Assembly (NCBI RefSeq): GCF_014646295.1
Contig: NZ_BMNE01000001.1
Location: forward strand, 1,301,023-1,365,022
Origin: Nocardia rhizosphaerihabitans
GTDB taxonomy: Bacteria; Actinomycetota; Actinomycetes; Mycobacteriales; Mycobacteriaceae
Direction: 5' to 3'
DNA: 64,000 nucleotides
The translations under genes and the position numbers were made by a program. Below are positions 56,671 through 64,000 of this stretch, one piece after another. The notes beneath the pieces are model-generated. The model did no database searches, had not been told where the DNA came from, and was given only the letters and a program-made list of their open reading frames with translations. How positions within the stretch are numbered: the first letter of the stretch is position 1; each line of letters opens with the position of its first letter.

Positions 56671-59583
56671 TCACAGTGGCACTTCCTCCCACCAGGCGAT
56701 CACTTCGTCTTGGGCGGAAGGTCGTGGCGCTCCGCCCATGCCGCTGCTCCCCCGGCGGCTCACGGCGATCACGTAGTTCGCGCGGGCGGAGTCGCCGGGG
56801 AAGCTGATGACCTGGTGCGCGGTGTGCATGCGGCTACTGGCCGGGTCGGGAACCACCCAGCGACGCAACGAGAACGGCACACCGTCCTTGTCCCCCGGGT
56901 ATTTCACCGCCGCCGGCATCGCCTCCACCACCGAACGCGCCTGCGCCGCCGTCGCGTACTCCAGCACCAGATAGCTCACCGACCCCGCATTGTTGTCGGT
57001 CCGCTCGCACTGCCAGCCCGCGCTGATCGGATTCCACTGCAGCGCGGGCTCTTTCCACTCCAGTTCACTCGCTCCACGCACCGCGGCACACCGCGCACCC
57101 CGATACCCCGGCCCCTCCGCCAGTTCTCCTTGCGGAACCAGCGTGGGAAATACGCGCCGACTCGCTGCGAACGAATCCCCCACCGTCGTCACCGAACTCG
57201 ACGGCGCCTTGGGCGCTACACCGGCGGCTTCGGCGTCCTCGTCCCCATCGGGCAACACCACGACAACCAAGGCCACCAGCAGAGCCACCAGCGCCCCGAC
57301 GAGCGCCACCAGCAACAACCACCCCACCCGATGCAGCCTGGTCATCCGTCGCGGCGCCAGACGCCTCGGACCGACCCACGGCCCCCGGACCGTCCCCTGC
57401 GGCCCCATCGGCGGACCACCAGGCACAGCGGCGCGGTTCTGCGGGACGCCTTGTCCAGCAACGGATCCCGGCATCGGCGACCGCATCGACTCCGGCGCGT
57501 ACCCACCGTGCGCCGATGCACCGGCAGGCACTGGTCCCTGCGCGGCCCCGGATGTCGCTCCCGGCTGCACTGCTCCAGGCTGCCCCGCTCCTGGCTGTGC
57601 TGCGCCCGGCTGCACCGCGCCGGGCTGCACCGCTCCTGGCTGTGCTGCGCCCGGCTGCACTGCGCCCGGCTGCACCGTCCCCGGGTCTCCTAGCACTCGC
57701 CCCGGATCACCAGGTGCGTGCGCACTCTCCGCGCTCGGCGCCTGGGCGGGCGCCGGGTGTTCGTCGCCCATGTCCAACAGGTCACCGGGGCGACTTCCGC
57801 CCTCCGCCTGCGCGCCATCGCCGATGTCGCTCACGGACGCGGCGGCCGACGCATCGACACCGCCCATCTGGAACGGCTTGTCCGCCGAATCAGGCACACC
57901 GACCGGCTCGCCCCTGGACGCCACCCCGCCGGTACTGCTGTCTGAACCCTCCCCTGGACCCGCGACGGCACCCACGGATCTCCCAGCAGCGCCGCCGAGC
58001 CCGGAATCGGTAGCAGCGCTGGATGATTGGGCCGCGCCATCATTTCCGGTTGGGTCCGCGATCGGCGTCACGTCCGTCGAGGCACTCGCGTTCGCCGCAT
58101 CCAGCCGTCCGGATTCCGCGAGCGGCACGACATCGGTGGCTGCCGAATCGGATACCTCGGGGCCATCGCCGGGCCGATTCGCCGGATCGACGTCGCCCGC
58201 GGGATTCCTTGCGACACTGCCGAACTCAGGCGGTGCTTGCGGATCCCGCGAGTCCGAGCCTGGCACCACGTCACCGCCGACACCGGACCCCGAGCGGGGA
58301 TCGACATCCACGGCGGGCCGCCGAGCGTCGCCTGGCGGTACTACCGCCGGCTGCGGCGGGACCGGCGCCGGCATCCCAGGTTGCGGGGACAGCTGCGGCT
58401 GAGCACTCGGCCGCTGACCCATCGGCGCCTGCTGGCCGAGGGGTGGCAGCGGGACTGGCTGAGCAGGCGGCGCCGGCTGAGCAGACTGCTGGGGGACGAA
58501 CGGTGGTGCAGCTGGGGCGTGTTGGGCGGCGACGGGCCCTGCCGGGGCGGGCGGGGGCTGGGATGGGTGCCAATTGCCCTGCGGCACAGGCTGGATCGGC
58601 GGGGCCGGGCTTCCCGCATAGCCGGGTGCGGGCATTGCCGGCGGCTGTGCCTGGGGCTGTGCGGGGTGGGGAAAAGCGCCAGGGGAAGCCGGGACCGGTT
58701 GTTGGGCCGGCGGGTAGTAGGCCGCCGGATGGGGCACGGCGGGTGGGGTGTTGGAGGTAAGGGCCTTGCGGGCGGCCTTGGCGAAGGCGGCACACGAATC
58801 GAACCGGGACGCGGGGTGTTTCGCCATGGCGACGGCCAAGACGGCGTCGAGGGCCGGTGGGAGTCCTTGGCGGCGCAGGGCCAGGGGTGGCGGGTTGAGG
58901 TAGAGGGTGCCGCGGATGATCTCGTTGGGGTCGGGTGAGTCGAAGGGGGCGATGCCGGTGAACAGCCAGTACAGGGCGCAGGCCAGGGAGTACTGGTCGG
59001 AGCGGTGGTCGAGTTCGGTGCCGGTCATCTGTTCGGGGGACGCGTAGGCCAGCGTCGCGGTGAACATGCCCTGCTGGGTGAGGTGGGTGGAATCGGCGCG
59101 CAGGCGGGCGATGCCGAAGTCGGTGAGGAAGACCCGCTCACCGTGGCCGCCGCTGGATCGGGCCAGCAGGATGTTGGCCGGCTTCACGTCTCGGTGCAGC
59201 ACTCCCCTGCCGTGCGCGTAATCCAGGGCGTCGGCGACCCCTTCGATGATCTGCACGGCCCGCTCGGGCGGCAGCGTCATCGGGTCGACGGTCGCGGCGT
59301 CGACCCCGTCGACGTACTGCATGCTGATCCACAGCTGCTCGCCCTCGGCGCCACGGTCGAAGACGGTGACGATGCCGGGATGGTCGAGTCCGGCCGCCAG
59401 ATCGGCCTCCCGTTCGAACCGCGCGCGAATGCGTTCGTCGGCGAACAGGTCCCGGTTGAGCAGTTTGAGCGCGGTCAGCCGATCCAGCCGCGGATGCCGA
59501 GCCAGATACACGGTTCCCATGCCGCCCTGGCCGAGCATCCGCTCGACAGTGAACCCGGCGAACACCTCACCGATATCGAGCAC
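56671..59583 (-). CDS. Transmembrane Ser/Thr protein kinase with repeat-rich linker
   Basis: A 970-residue kinase from GTG 59583 (GAAGGGGG upstream). Kinase domain at about 11-270: glycine loop GQGGMGTVY, Lys 40, HRDVKPAN with Asp 132, DFG 155-157 and SPEQM. A linker of about 480 residues is dominated by Pro, Gln, Ala and Gly and contains a run of eight near-identical pentapeptides. A membrane helix is at about 752-777, then an outer domain of about 190 residues with Cys in GARCAAVRGASELEW and GWQCERTDNN. It is divergent from the beta-lactamase-fold lipoprotein gene at 59777. It is related in plan, but not closely in sequence, to the kinase at 47417. Confidence 0.92.
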   Translation of the reverse strand: MLDIGEVFAGFTVERMLGQGGMGTVYLARHPRLDRLTALKLLNRDLFADERIRARFEREADLAAGLDHPGIVTVFDRGAEGEQLWISMQYVDGVDAATVDPMTLPPERAVQIIEGVADALDYAHGRGVLHRDVKPANILLARSSGGHGERVFLTDFGIARLRADSTHLTQQGMFTATLAYASPEQMTGTELDHRSDQYSLACALYWLFTGIAPFDSPDPNEIIRGTLYLNPPPLALRRQGLPPALDAVLAVAMAKHPASRFDSCAAFAKAARKALTSNTPPAVPHPAAYYPPAQQPVPASPGAFPHPAQPQAQPPAMPAPGYAGSPAPPIQPVPQGNWHPSQPPPAPAGPVAAQHAPAAPPFVPQQSAQPAPPAQPVPLPPLGQQAPMGQRPSAQPQLSPQPGMPAPVPPQPAVVPPGDARRPAVDVDPRSGSGVGGDVVPGSDSRDPQAPPEFGSVARNPAGDVDPANRPGDGPEVSDSAATDVVPLAESGRLDAANASASTDVTPIADPTGNDGAAQSSSAATDSGLGGAAGRSVGAVAGPGEGSDSSTGGVASRGEPVGVPDSADKPFQMGGVDASAAASVSDIGDGAQAEGGSRPGDLLDMGDEHPAPAQAPSAESAHAPGDPGRVLGDPGTVQPGAVQPGAAQPGAVQPGAVQPGAAQPGAGQPGAVQPGATSGAAQGPVPAGASAHGGYAPESMRSPMPGSVAGQGVPQNRAAVPGGPPMGPQGTVRGPWVGPRRLAPRRMTRLHRVGWLLLVALVGALVALLVALVVVVLPDGDEDAEAAGVAPKAPSSSVTTVGDSFAASRRVFPTLVPQGELAEGPGYRGARCAAVRGASELEWKEPALQWNPISAGWQCERTDNNAGSVSYLVLEYATAAQARSVVEAMPAAVKYPGDKDGVPFSLRRWVVPDPASSRMHTAHQVISFPGDSARANYVIAVSRRGSSGMGGAPRPSAQDEVIAWWEEVPL
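57556..57675. repeat. Eight tandem 15-bp units encoding (V/A/G)QPGA
   Basis: Eight 15-bp units lie head to tail inside the kinase linker and encode the pentapeptide V/A/G-Gln-Pro-Gly-Ala. Copy number is likely to vary between isolates. Confidence 0.9.
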
Positions 59584-59776
59584 TGCGACCCCCTTCCGGC
59601 GCCTGTGGCGGACCAGCATGGCACCCGCACAGCGGCGTGACCACCTTCATTCGAATTCTCGCCGAAAATCGGTGAAACTTGCTAACTGTCGTCCGGTATC
59701 GTCCGGGCGCGCTCGACGAGTAGTTTGCACCGCCGAAGCAGGGCGCCGACGCGCAGTGGGTGGTGGGGAGGATTCG

Positions 59777-60682
59777 GTGGTGAAGTCGACCGGAAAGGCG
59801 GCCGCCTTGCGTGGGCTGCTGCACAGTGTGGTGCTGGCATCGGCCGCGCTGTCCGCCGTCTCGTGTGCCATGCCCGGCACCCAGGCGGCTGTGAGCGCAC
59901 CCACGGTGACCGTGAACAGCGAAGACGCCTGGCACCCAGGTCTGTCCATCATGCTGCCCGATTCGCTGGCCGCGGAGTTCACCCAGTTGCAGGCGCAGCT
60001 GCCGGGGCAGGTCGGCATGGCGCTGATGCCGGTCGGCGGCGGGCGGATGACGATCTACGGCGACTGGACCACCGGCATCGCCTGGTCGACGATCAAGGTG
60101 CCGCTGGCCGTCGCCGCGTTGCGCCACGATCAGGACCAGTCGATCTTCGAGATGGTGCAGGCCGCGATCACGGTGTCGGACAACGACGCCGCCTACGGGC
60201 TGTGGGAGTCGCTGGGCGACGGGGAGGAAGCGGCCGAGGCCGTGCAGCAGGTGCTCGACGAGGCCGGTGACATCTCGACCCCCGGCAAGGAGAGCCTGCG
60301 CACCCAGCTCGACTACACCTCTTTCGGCGGCACCGAATGGTCGCTGGCCAACCAGGTCCGGTTCGCCTCGCGCCTGCCGTGCCTGCCGCAGACCGAGGTC
60401 GTCACCCAGCTGATGGGCGAGATCACGCCCGACCAGGGCTGGGGTCTCGGCCTGCTCGACGACACCGAGTTCAAGGGTGGCTGGGGCCCCGACGACGACA
60501 CCGGGGTGTACACGGTGCGCCAGTTCGGGCTGGTGCCGGTCGGCAGCGGCCGGCTGGCGGTCGCCCTTGCCGCACAAGCGGATTCGGGCACCTTCGACGA
60601 CACCACCGCCCTGCTGGACCGGATGGCGCTGCTGCTGTCCCGGCACCTGCCGGAACTGCGCGGCGGCGTGTGCCCGCGCTGA
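59777..60682 (+). CDS. Lipoprotein of the beta-lactamase/transpeptidase fold, paralogue of 39754-40650
   Basis: A 301-residue protein from GTG 59777 (GGGGAGG upstream; GTG 59780 is equally possible) with a signal peptide ending in a weak lipobox, AVSC, at Cys 30. It shares with the 39754 protein WSTIKVPLA(I/V)AALR (SxxK), SDN, EWSLA(D/N)QVRFA, RLPCLPQ-type and EFKGGWGPD segments in the same order, so the two are clear paralogues. The residues fit a serine hydrolase of the class A beta-lactamase-like fold acting outside the membrane. It lies between a Ser/Thr kinase and a two-component system and ends 11 nt from a convergent response regulator gene. Confidence 0.85.
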   Translation: MVKSTGKAAALRGLLHSVVLASAALSAVSCAMPGTQAAVSAPTVTVNSEDAWHPGLSIMLPDSLAAEFTQLQAQLPGQVGMALMPVGGGRMTIYGDWTTGIAWSTIKVPLAVAALRHDQDQSIFEMVQAAITVSDNDAAYGLWESLGDGEEAAEAVQQVLDEAGDISTPGKESLRTQLDYTSFGGTEWSLANQVRFASRLPCLPQTEVVTQLMGEITPDQGWGLGLLDDTEFKGGWGPDDDTGVYTVRQFGLVPVGSGRLAVALAAQADSGTFDDTTALLDRMALLLSRHLPELRGGVCPR

Positions 60683-60692
60683 GCGACCCCGC

Positions 60693-61358
60693 TCAGCCGG
60701 GGACGACCAGGCCGGATTCATAGGCCAGCACCACCGCCTGGGCCCGGTCGCGCAGGCCGAGCTTCGAGAAGACCTTGGAGACATGGGTTTTCACGGTCTG
60801 CTCGGCGACGAACAGCGCCTCGGCGATCTCGGTGTTCGACAGCCCCTTGGCGACGAGTTCGAGCACTTCCCGTTCGCGCGGGGTGAGCGCGGTCAACGCG
60901 GGCGCGGCGGGCGTGCGCACCGTGTTGCGCCTGCGCGTGACGTCGGCGATCAACCGGCGGGTGATGGTCGGCGCCAGCAGCGCCTGGCCGTCGGCGACGA
61001 CGCGCACCGCCCGCACCAGCTCCTCGGCGGGCGCGTCCTTGAGCAGGAACCCACTCGCGCCCAGGCTCAGCGCCTCATAGACGTAGTCGTCGATGTCGAA
61101 GGTGGTGAGCATCAGCACCCGCACCGGCGGATCGAACCCGGCGGCCAGGATCGCGCGGGCGGCCTCGAGCCCGTTCATCTCCGGCATCCGCACGTCCATC
61201 AGGACCACGTCGGGCCGCAACCGCTTGGCCTCGGCCACCGCGACCTTGCCGTCGGGCGCGTCCCCGATGACGCTGATGTCGGGCTGGGCAGCCAGCAACG
61301 CGCCGAAACCCTGCCGCACCATCGCCTGGTCGTCGGCGATCAAAACCGTAATTGCCAC
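60693..61358 (-). CDS. LuxR/NarL-family response regulator
   Basis: A 221-residue response regulator with Asp 9-10 and phospho-acceptor Asp 55 (VVLMDVRM), Thr in LMLTTFD and Lys in FLLKDAPAEELV, and a LuxR helix-turn-helix (LTPREREVLELVAKGLSNTE, VAEQTVKTHVSKVFSKL). GTG 61358 is the start. It follows its sensor by 52 nt on the same strand and forms the second HK-RR pair in this region; its sequence is the family norm. Confidence 0.95.
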   Translation of the reverse strand: MAITVLIADDQAMVRQGFGALLAAQPDISVIGDAPDGKVAVAEAKRLRPDVVLMDVRMPEMNGLEAARAILAAGFDPPVRVLMLTTFDIDDYVYEALSLGASGFLLKDAPAEELVRAVRVVADGQALLAPTITRRLIADVTRRRNTVRTPAAPALTALTPREREVLELVAKGLSNTEIAEALFVAEQTVKTHVSKVFSKLGLRDRAQAVVLAYESGLVVPG

Positions 61359-61410
61359 TCGACCACCCTAGTGGGCGCAGACGCGAAGCGGTTCTCGGTC
61401 TTTCGCGCTC

Positions 61411-62574
61411 CTACGGGGTGGGCAGTTTCGCCGAGACCTCGAAGCCGCCGTCCTCGGTGGGACCGACGGCGAGTGAACCGCCGACCGCCTCGACCCTGGT
61501 CCGCATGCCATCGATGCCGTGCCCGCCACCCGCACCGGGGCGCGACGGGGTGACCGACGGCGCGTTGCGCACGGTCACCGTCACCGCGTCGGGGGCGACG
61601 GCGACGGCGACGAGCACCGGCGCTCCTGGCGCGTGCCTGGCCGAGTTGGCCATCGACTCCTGGACCACCCGGTAGACCGTCAGCCCGGTCGTCTCGGGGA
61701 CCGCCTCGAGCTCACCGGTCACGGTCCATTCGACCGGCAGACCCGCACGCTGCGCGGACGCGCACAGTTCCGGCACGTCCACCGCCCGCGGCTGCGGCGC
61801 GTGCTCGGGCAGTTGCCCGTCGCTGCGCAGCACCCCGAGCAACCCGCGGATCTCGTTGAGCGCGGTGCGCGCGGTGGCGCCGATGGACTCGAACTCCGTG
61901 CGCGCCGCCGGGTCGAGATCGGTGATCCGGTACGGCGCGGTCTGGGCCTGCACCACGACCATCGACATGTGATGGGCGACGACATCGTGCAGGTCACGGG
62001 CGATGCGGGCCTTCTCCTCGAGGATGGCCCTGCGCGCGCGTTCGAGCTCGGTGACCTCCTCCTGGCGTTCCAGCTTGCGGCGCGAGGCGACCACGATGCG
62101 CAGCAGATAGCCGAACAGCGCCAGCGCCCCGAAACCGACCACCCAGCCCCACAGCGGGCCCTCCGCCGACCCCGGCATGGTGGTCGCGAACAGCATCGAC
62201 TGCGCCGCCCAGGCCACCACCACGATCGGTAGCGCGGCCCGCAGCGCCACCGCGAACAGCAGCACGAACAGCACGATGACGTGCACCACCTGGAACGGCA
62301 GATCGTTGTCCGGCCAGGGCTGGAGGACGACCGAGAACAGCAGCGCCGAGCCCGCCGAGATGGCCCAGCCCAGCGACGGGTTGATCCGCACCAGCAGGAT
62401 CGGGAACGCCGCGAACGCCGCCAGCAGCGGTGCCAGGCCGGCTGCCACGTCGTGCGTGACGAACAGGGTCGGCCAGGCGATGCTGTAGAGGGTCAGCGCG
62501 ATCGCCACCGTCGCGAGGTCGAACCAGGTGCGCGCGCTGACGCGGCGCGCGGCGGGGCGCAGTTGTCCGGACAT
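61411..62574 (-). CDS. Two-component sensor histidine kinase (HisKA_3 type)
   Basis: A 387-residue membrane sensor from ATG 62574 with about five helices in residues 17-162 and little outer domain. His 196 lies in EEKARIARDLHDVVAHHMS, and the ATPase domain has ESMANSARHAP and GHGIDGMRTRVEAVGG. It is first in an HK-RR pair with the regulator at 60693. It is divergent from a phospholipase-like gene, which may be one of its targets. Confidence 0.94.
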   Translation of the reverse strand: MSGQLRPAARRVSARTWFDLATVAIALTLYSIAWPTLFVTHDVAAGLAPLLAAFAAFPILLVRINPSLGWAISAGSALLFSVVLQPWPDNDLPFQVVHVIVLFVLLFAVALRAALPIVVVAWAAQSMLFATTMPGSAEGPLWGWVVGFGALALFGYLLRIVVASRRKLERQEEVTELERARRAILEEKARIARDLHDVVAHHMSMVVVQAQTAPYRITDLDPAARTEFESIGATARTALNEIRGLLGVLRSDGQLPEHAPQPRAVDVPELCASAQRAGLPVEWTVTGELEAVPETTGLTVYRVVQESMANSARHAPGAPVLVAVAVAPDAVTVTVRNAPSVTPSRPGAGGGHGIDGMRTRVEAVGGSLAVGPTEDGGFEVSAKLPTP

Positions 62575-62739
62575 GGCTCGAGCCTACGAACCGTCCGGTC
62601 AGCGGACCTCATACCGCCGAGCGATTTCACACCCCCTACCCTGGTGTGACCCCGGCGCCGGGTCACCCGCCCGCGCGCCCCGAGAACCGGTCCACAGCGG
62701 GATGCCCACCGCCGGACCCGCTCCTTACCGTCGGAGGCC

Positions 62740-63510
62740 ATGAACACCCCGCTTCGCCCGGTACCCGCCGTTCGCCGTGCCCGTACCGCAGTCTCCGCCT
62801 CCGCCTCGTCGAACACCGGCAGCCCGGCCGAAGCCGCACACCGCCGCCGCAGCGGTGTCGCCCTGTGCACCGCCGGTCTGGCCATGGCCGCCGCCGTCGT
62901 CATGTCGGCGCCCGGCGCCATGGGGACCACGCCGGGTGGTGGCACCGAGAACGCGGCCGCCGCGGCCGTGGTCCGCGCGCTCACCGACGACGACCCGGAC
63001 GCCACCGCGCTGATCCCGCGCGACTTCGGCTACAAGTTCGGCTACGACCCGGCCCAGCGGGACGGGCTGCTGGTGAACCCGAACGGCAGCTGCTCCTCCC
63101 CGGTGACCTTGCCCGCCGAGTTCGGCCCGGCCTGCATGGCGCACGACCTCGGCTACGACATGCTGCGCTACGCCGAGCGGGTCGACGAACCGCTGGGCGC
63201 CTGGGCCCGGCGCTCGGTGGACGCGGCGCTGAACCGGCGCATCCACGCGGCCTGCGAGCTGCGCGACGACGAGTTCTCCAGGGCCCGCTGCGGCGTCATG
63301 GCCGATATCGCGTTCACCGCGGTCGACGTGAACTCGCGCAGGCAGGAGTACGGCGCCCCGGTGGTCGAGAACGTCTTCGCGACGACCGACCCGGCCGACC
63401 GGCCGAACCTGTGGCCGCTGGCGCGGACCGTGCTGGGTCTGTTCGCGGTGACGGCGGCTTCGGCCGTCATCATCGACGCGCTGCGCAAACGGCGTCGCCG
63501 CCTGGCCTGA
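62740..63510 (+). CDS. Phospholipase A2-type protein with C-terminal membrane anchor
   Basis: A 256-residue protein from ATG 62740. After a basic N-terminus and an internal hydrophobic signal or anchor (about residues 37-62), a prokaryotic phospholipase A2 domain follows: ALIPRDFGYKFGYDPAQRDG, Cys 118, then CMAHDLGYDMLRY with catalytic His 135 and Asp 136. The C-terminus has a second hydrophobic helix (about 228-246) and ends RKRRRRLA, so the enzyme is likely held at the membrane. It would hydrolyse the sn-2 fatty acyl bond of phospholipids outside the cytoplasm, if active. The anchored form is unusual beside the secreted family members. Confidence 0.85.
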   Translation: MNTPLRPVPAVRRARTAVSASASSNTGSPAEAAHRRRSGVALCTAGLAMAAAVVMSAPGAMGTTPGGGTENAAAAAVVRALTDDDPDATALIPRDFGYKFGYDPAQRDGLLVNPNGSCSSPVTLPAEFGPACMAHDLGYDMLRYAERVDEPLGAWARRSVDAALNRRIHAACELRDDEFSRARCGVMADIAFTAVDVNSRRQEYGAPVVENVFATTDPADRPNLWPLARTVLGLFAVTAASAVIIDALRKRRRRLA

Positions 63511-63519
63511 CTGCTTGCC

Positions 63520-63545
63520 GAAAACTAGAACATGTCCTAGTTTTC
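63520..63545. promoter_or_regulatory. KstR-like palindrome overlapping the SRPBCC promoter
   Basis: A 26-bp near-perfect palindrome with core ACTAGAACATGTCCTAGT; only one pair is mismatched. The centre fits the KstR consensus TnnAACnnGTTnnA except C for one T. It ends 4 nt before the ATG at 63550, where TAGTTT (63538-63543) could be the -10 box of a leaderless transcript. Confidence 0.6.
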
Positions 63546-63549
63546 ACGC

Positions 63550-63984
63550 ATGGCCCTCACTATCGACGAAACGATCGAGATCGACGCCCCCGCCGAGAAG
63601 GTGTGGGAGGTTCTCACCGATTTCGGTCGCTACGGCGAATGGAACACCTTCTGCTACGAGGCGGCGAGCACGCTGGAGCCGGGCTCGCCCATCGATATGA
63701 AGGTGCAGCTGGGCGGCAACCGCCGTCCGCAGCGGGAGTGGATTCGCACGCACACCCCCGGCGTGGAGTTCAGCTACACGATGAAGCCGGTGCCGCTGGG
63801 CACGCTGCACAGCCTGCGCTCGCACACCGTGGTGCCGCTCGGCCCCGGCCGCAGCCGCTACGAGTCCCGGTTCACCCTCGCCGGATGGCTCAGCCCCGTG
63901 GTGACCCTCGCACTCGGCAAGCACCTGCGCGCCGGCTTCACCGCCATGACGGCTGGCGTCGGCAAGCGCGCGACCGAGATCTGA
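63550..63984 (+). CDS. SRPBCC-family (START-like) hydrophobic-ligand-binding protein
   Basis: A 144-residue SRPBCC-fold protein from ATG 63550; it starts TIDETIEIDAPAEKVWEVLT followed by FGRYGEWNTFCYEAAST, the classic polyketide-cyclase-like opening, and ends in a long helix. These proteins bind lipids, sterols or polyketides in a deep cavity. There is no ribosome site, so translation is probably leaderless. The KstR-like palindrome at its start suggests control with steroid-related genes; this is inference. The window ends 16 nt after its stop. Confidence 0.88.
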   Translation: MALTIDETIEIDAPAEKVWEVLTDFGRYGEWNTFCYEAASTLEPGSPIDMKVQLGGNRRPQREWIRTHTPGVEFSYTMKPVPLGTLHSLRSHTVVPLGPGRSRYESRFTLAGWLSPVVTLALGKHLRAGFTAMTAGVGKRATEI

Positions 63985-64000
63985 AAAGCGGGGTGGGGCC

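Noticed and set aside
57556..57675. Tandem 15-bp array as a CRISPR array
   Set aside because: The units are contiguous without spacers, are in frame with the kinase gene and encode a simple pentapeptide.

Overview
The window is about 64 kb of high-GC actinobacterial chromosome. The gene order serA … ilvC-ilvN-ilvB, a Cfp6-like PH-domain gene, a DoxX gene, an LppZ-like lipoprotein gene, gatB and pfkA follows the Mycobacterium tuberculosis Rv2996c-Rv3010c block. The interleaved genes (ilvD beside ilvB, very long Pro/Ala/Gly-rich Ser/Thr kinases, many WYL, TetR, MarR and LuxR regulators) point to Nocardia or a close relative. The species cannot be read from the sequence, and no tRNA, rRNA, CRISPR array or insertion sequence was found.

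Layout. 1-5.96 kb: 5' end of serA, a nucleotidyltransferase, two cold-shock genes flanking an MHYT membrane sensor and a small membrane protein, a polytopic membrane protein and a Nudix hydrolase. 6.0-9.3 kb: an accessory patch with a broken HigB-type toxin and its intact antitoxin, a Uma2-type nuclease, an orphan VapB-like antitoxin stub, a coding fragment, an HNH restriction-type endonuclease and a possible small ORF. 9.5-13.2 kb: a 2H phosphoesterase and three genes of unknown function. 13.2-24.4 kb: a WYL regulator and DinB pair sharing a perfect 18-bp palindrome, an HTH-NB-ARC-TPR protein, an AhpD-fold protein and a deazaflavin-type reductase, a MoxR/VWA pair, a decayed TetR gene beside a truncated membrane gene, and DUF2252 and DUF4185 proteins.

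24.5-31.3 kb is the branched-chain amino acid block: ilvBNC on the minus strand and ilvD on the plus strand. ilvB has a readable attenuator: promoter, short leader peptide with Leu-Leu-Val-Leu codons, and an intrinsic terminator. 31.4-39.7 kb holds an EmrB/QacA-type exporter with a divergent MarR repressor, DoxX, the LppZ-like lipoprotein, gatB, a lipoprotein hydrolase and pfkA. 39.7-47.4 kb holds a beta-lactamase-fold lipoprotein and a molybdoenzyme neighbourhood (fdhD, DUF1345, truncated LysR, a FUSC-type exporter read through into a small conserved gene, an FdhF/YdeP-type oxidoreductase and two small companions).

47.4-62.6 kb is a signalling region. It has two transmembrane Ser/Thr kinases with very long low-complexity linkers, two LuxR-type two-component systems, an FtsX-type ABC exporter and a second beta-lactamase-fold lipoprotein paralogous to the one at 39.8 kb. 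The window ends with a membrane-attached phospholipase A2-type protein and a SRPBCC gene whose start is overlapped by a KstR-like palindrome.

The best-supported regulatory finds are the ilvB attenuator, the WYL/DinB palindrome and the KstR-like operator. The most system-like accessory region is 6.0-9.3 kb, where nucleases sit among remnants of at least two toxin-antitoxin modules. No clearly new multi-gene system was identified.
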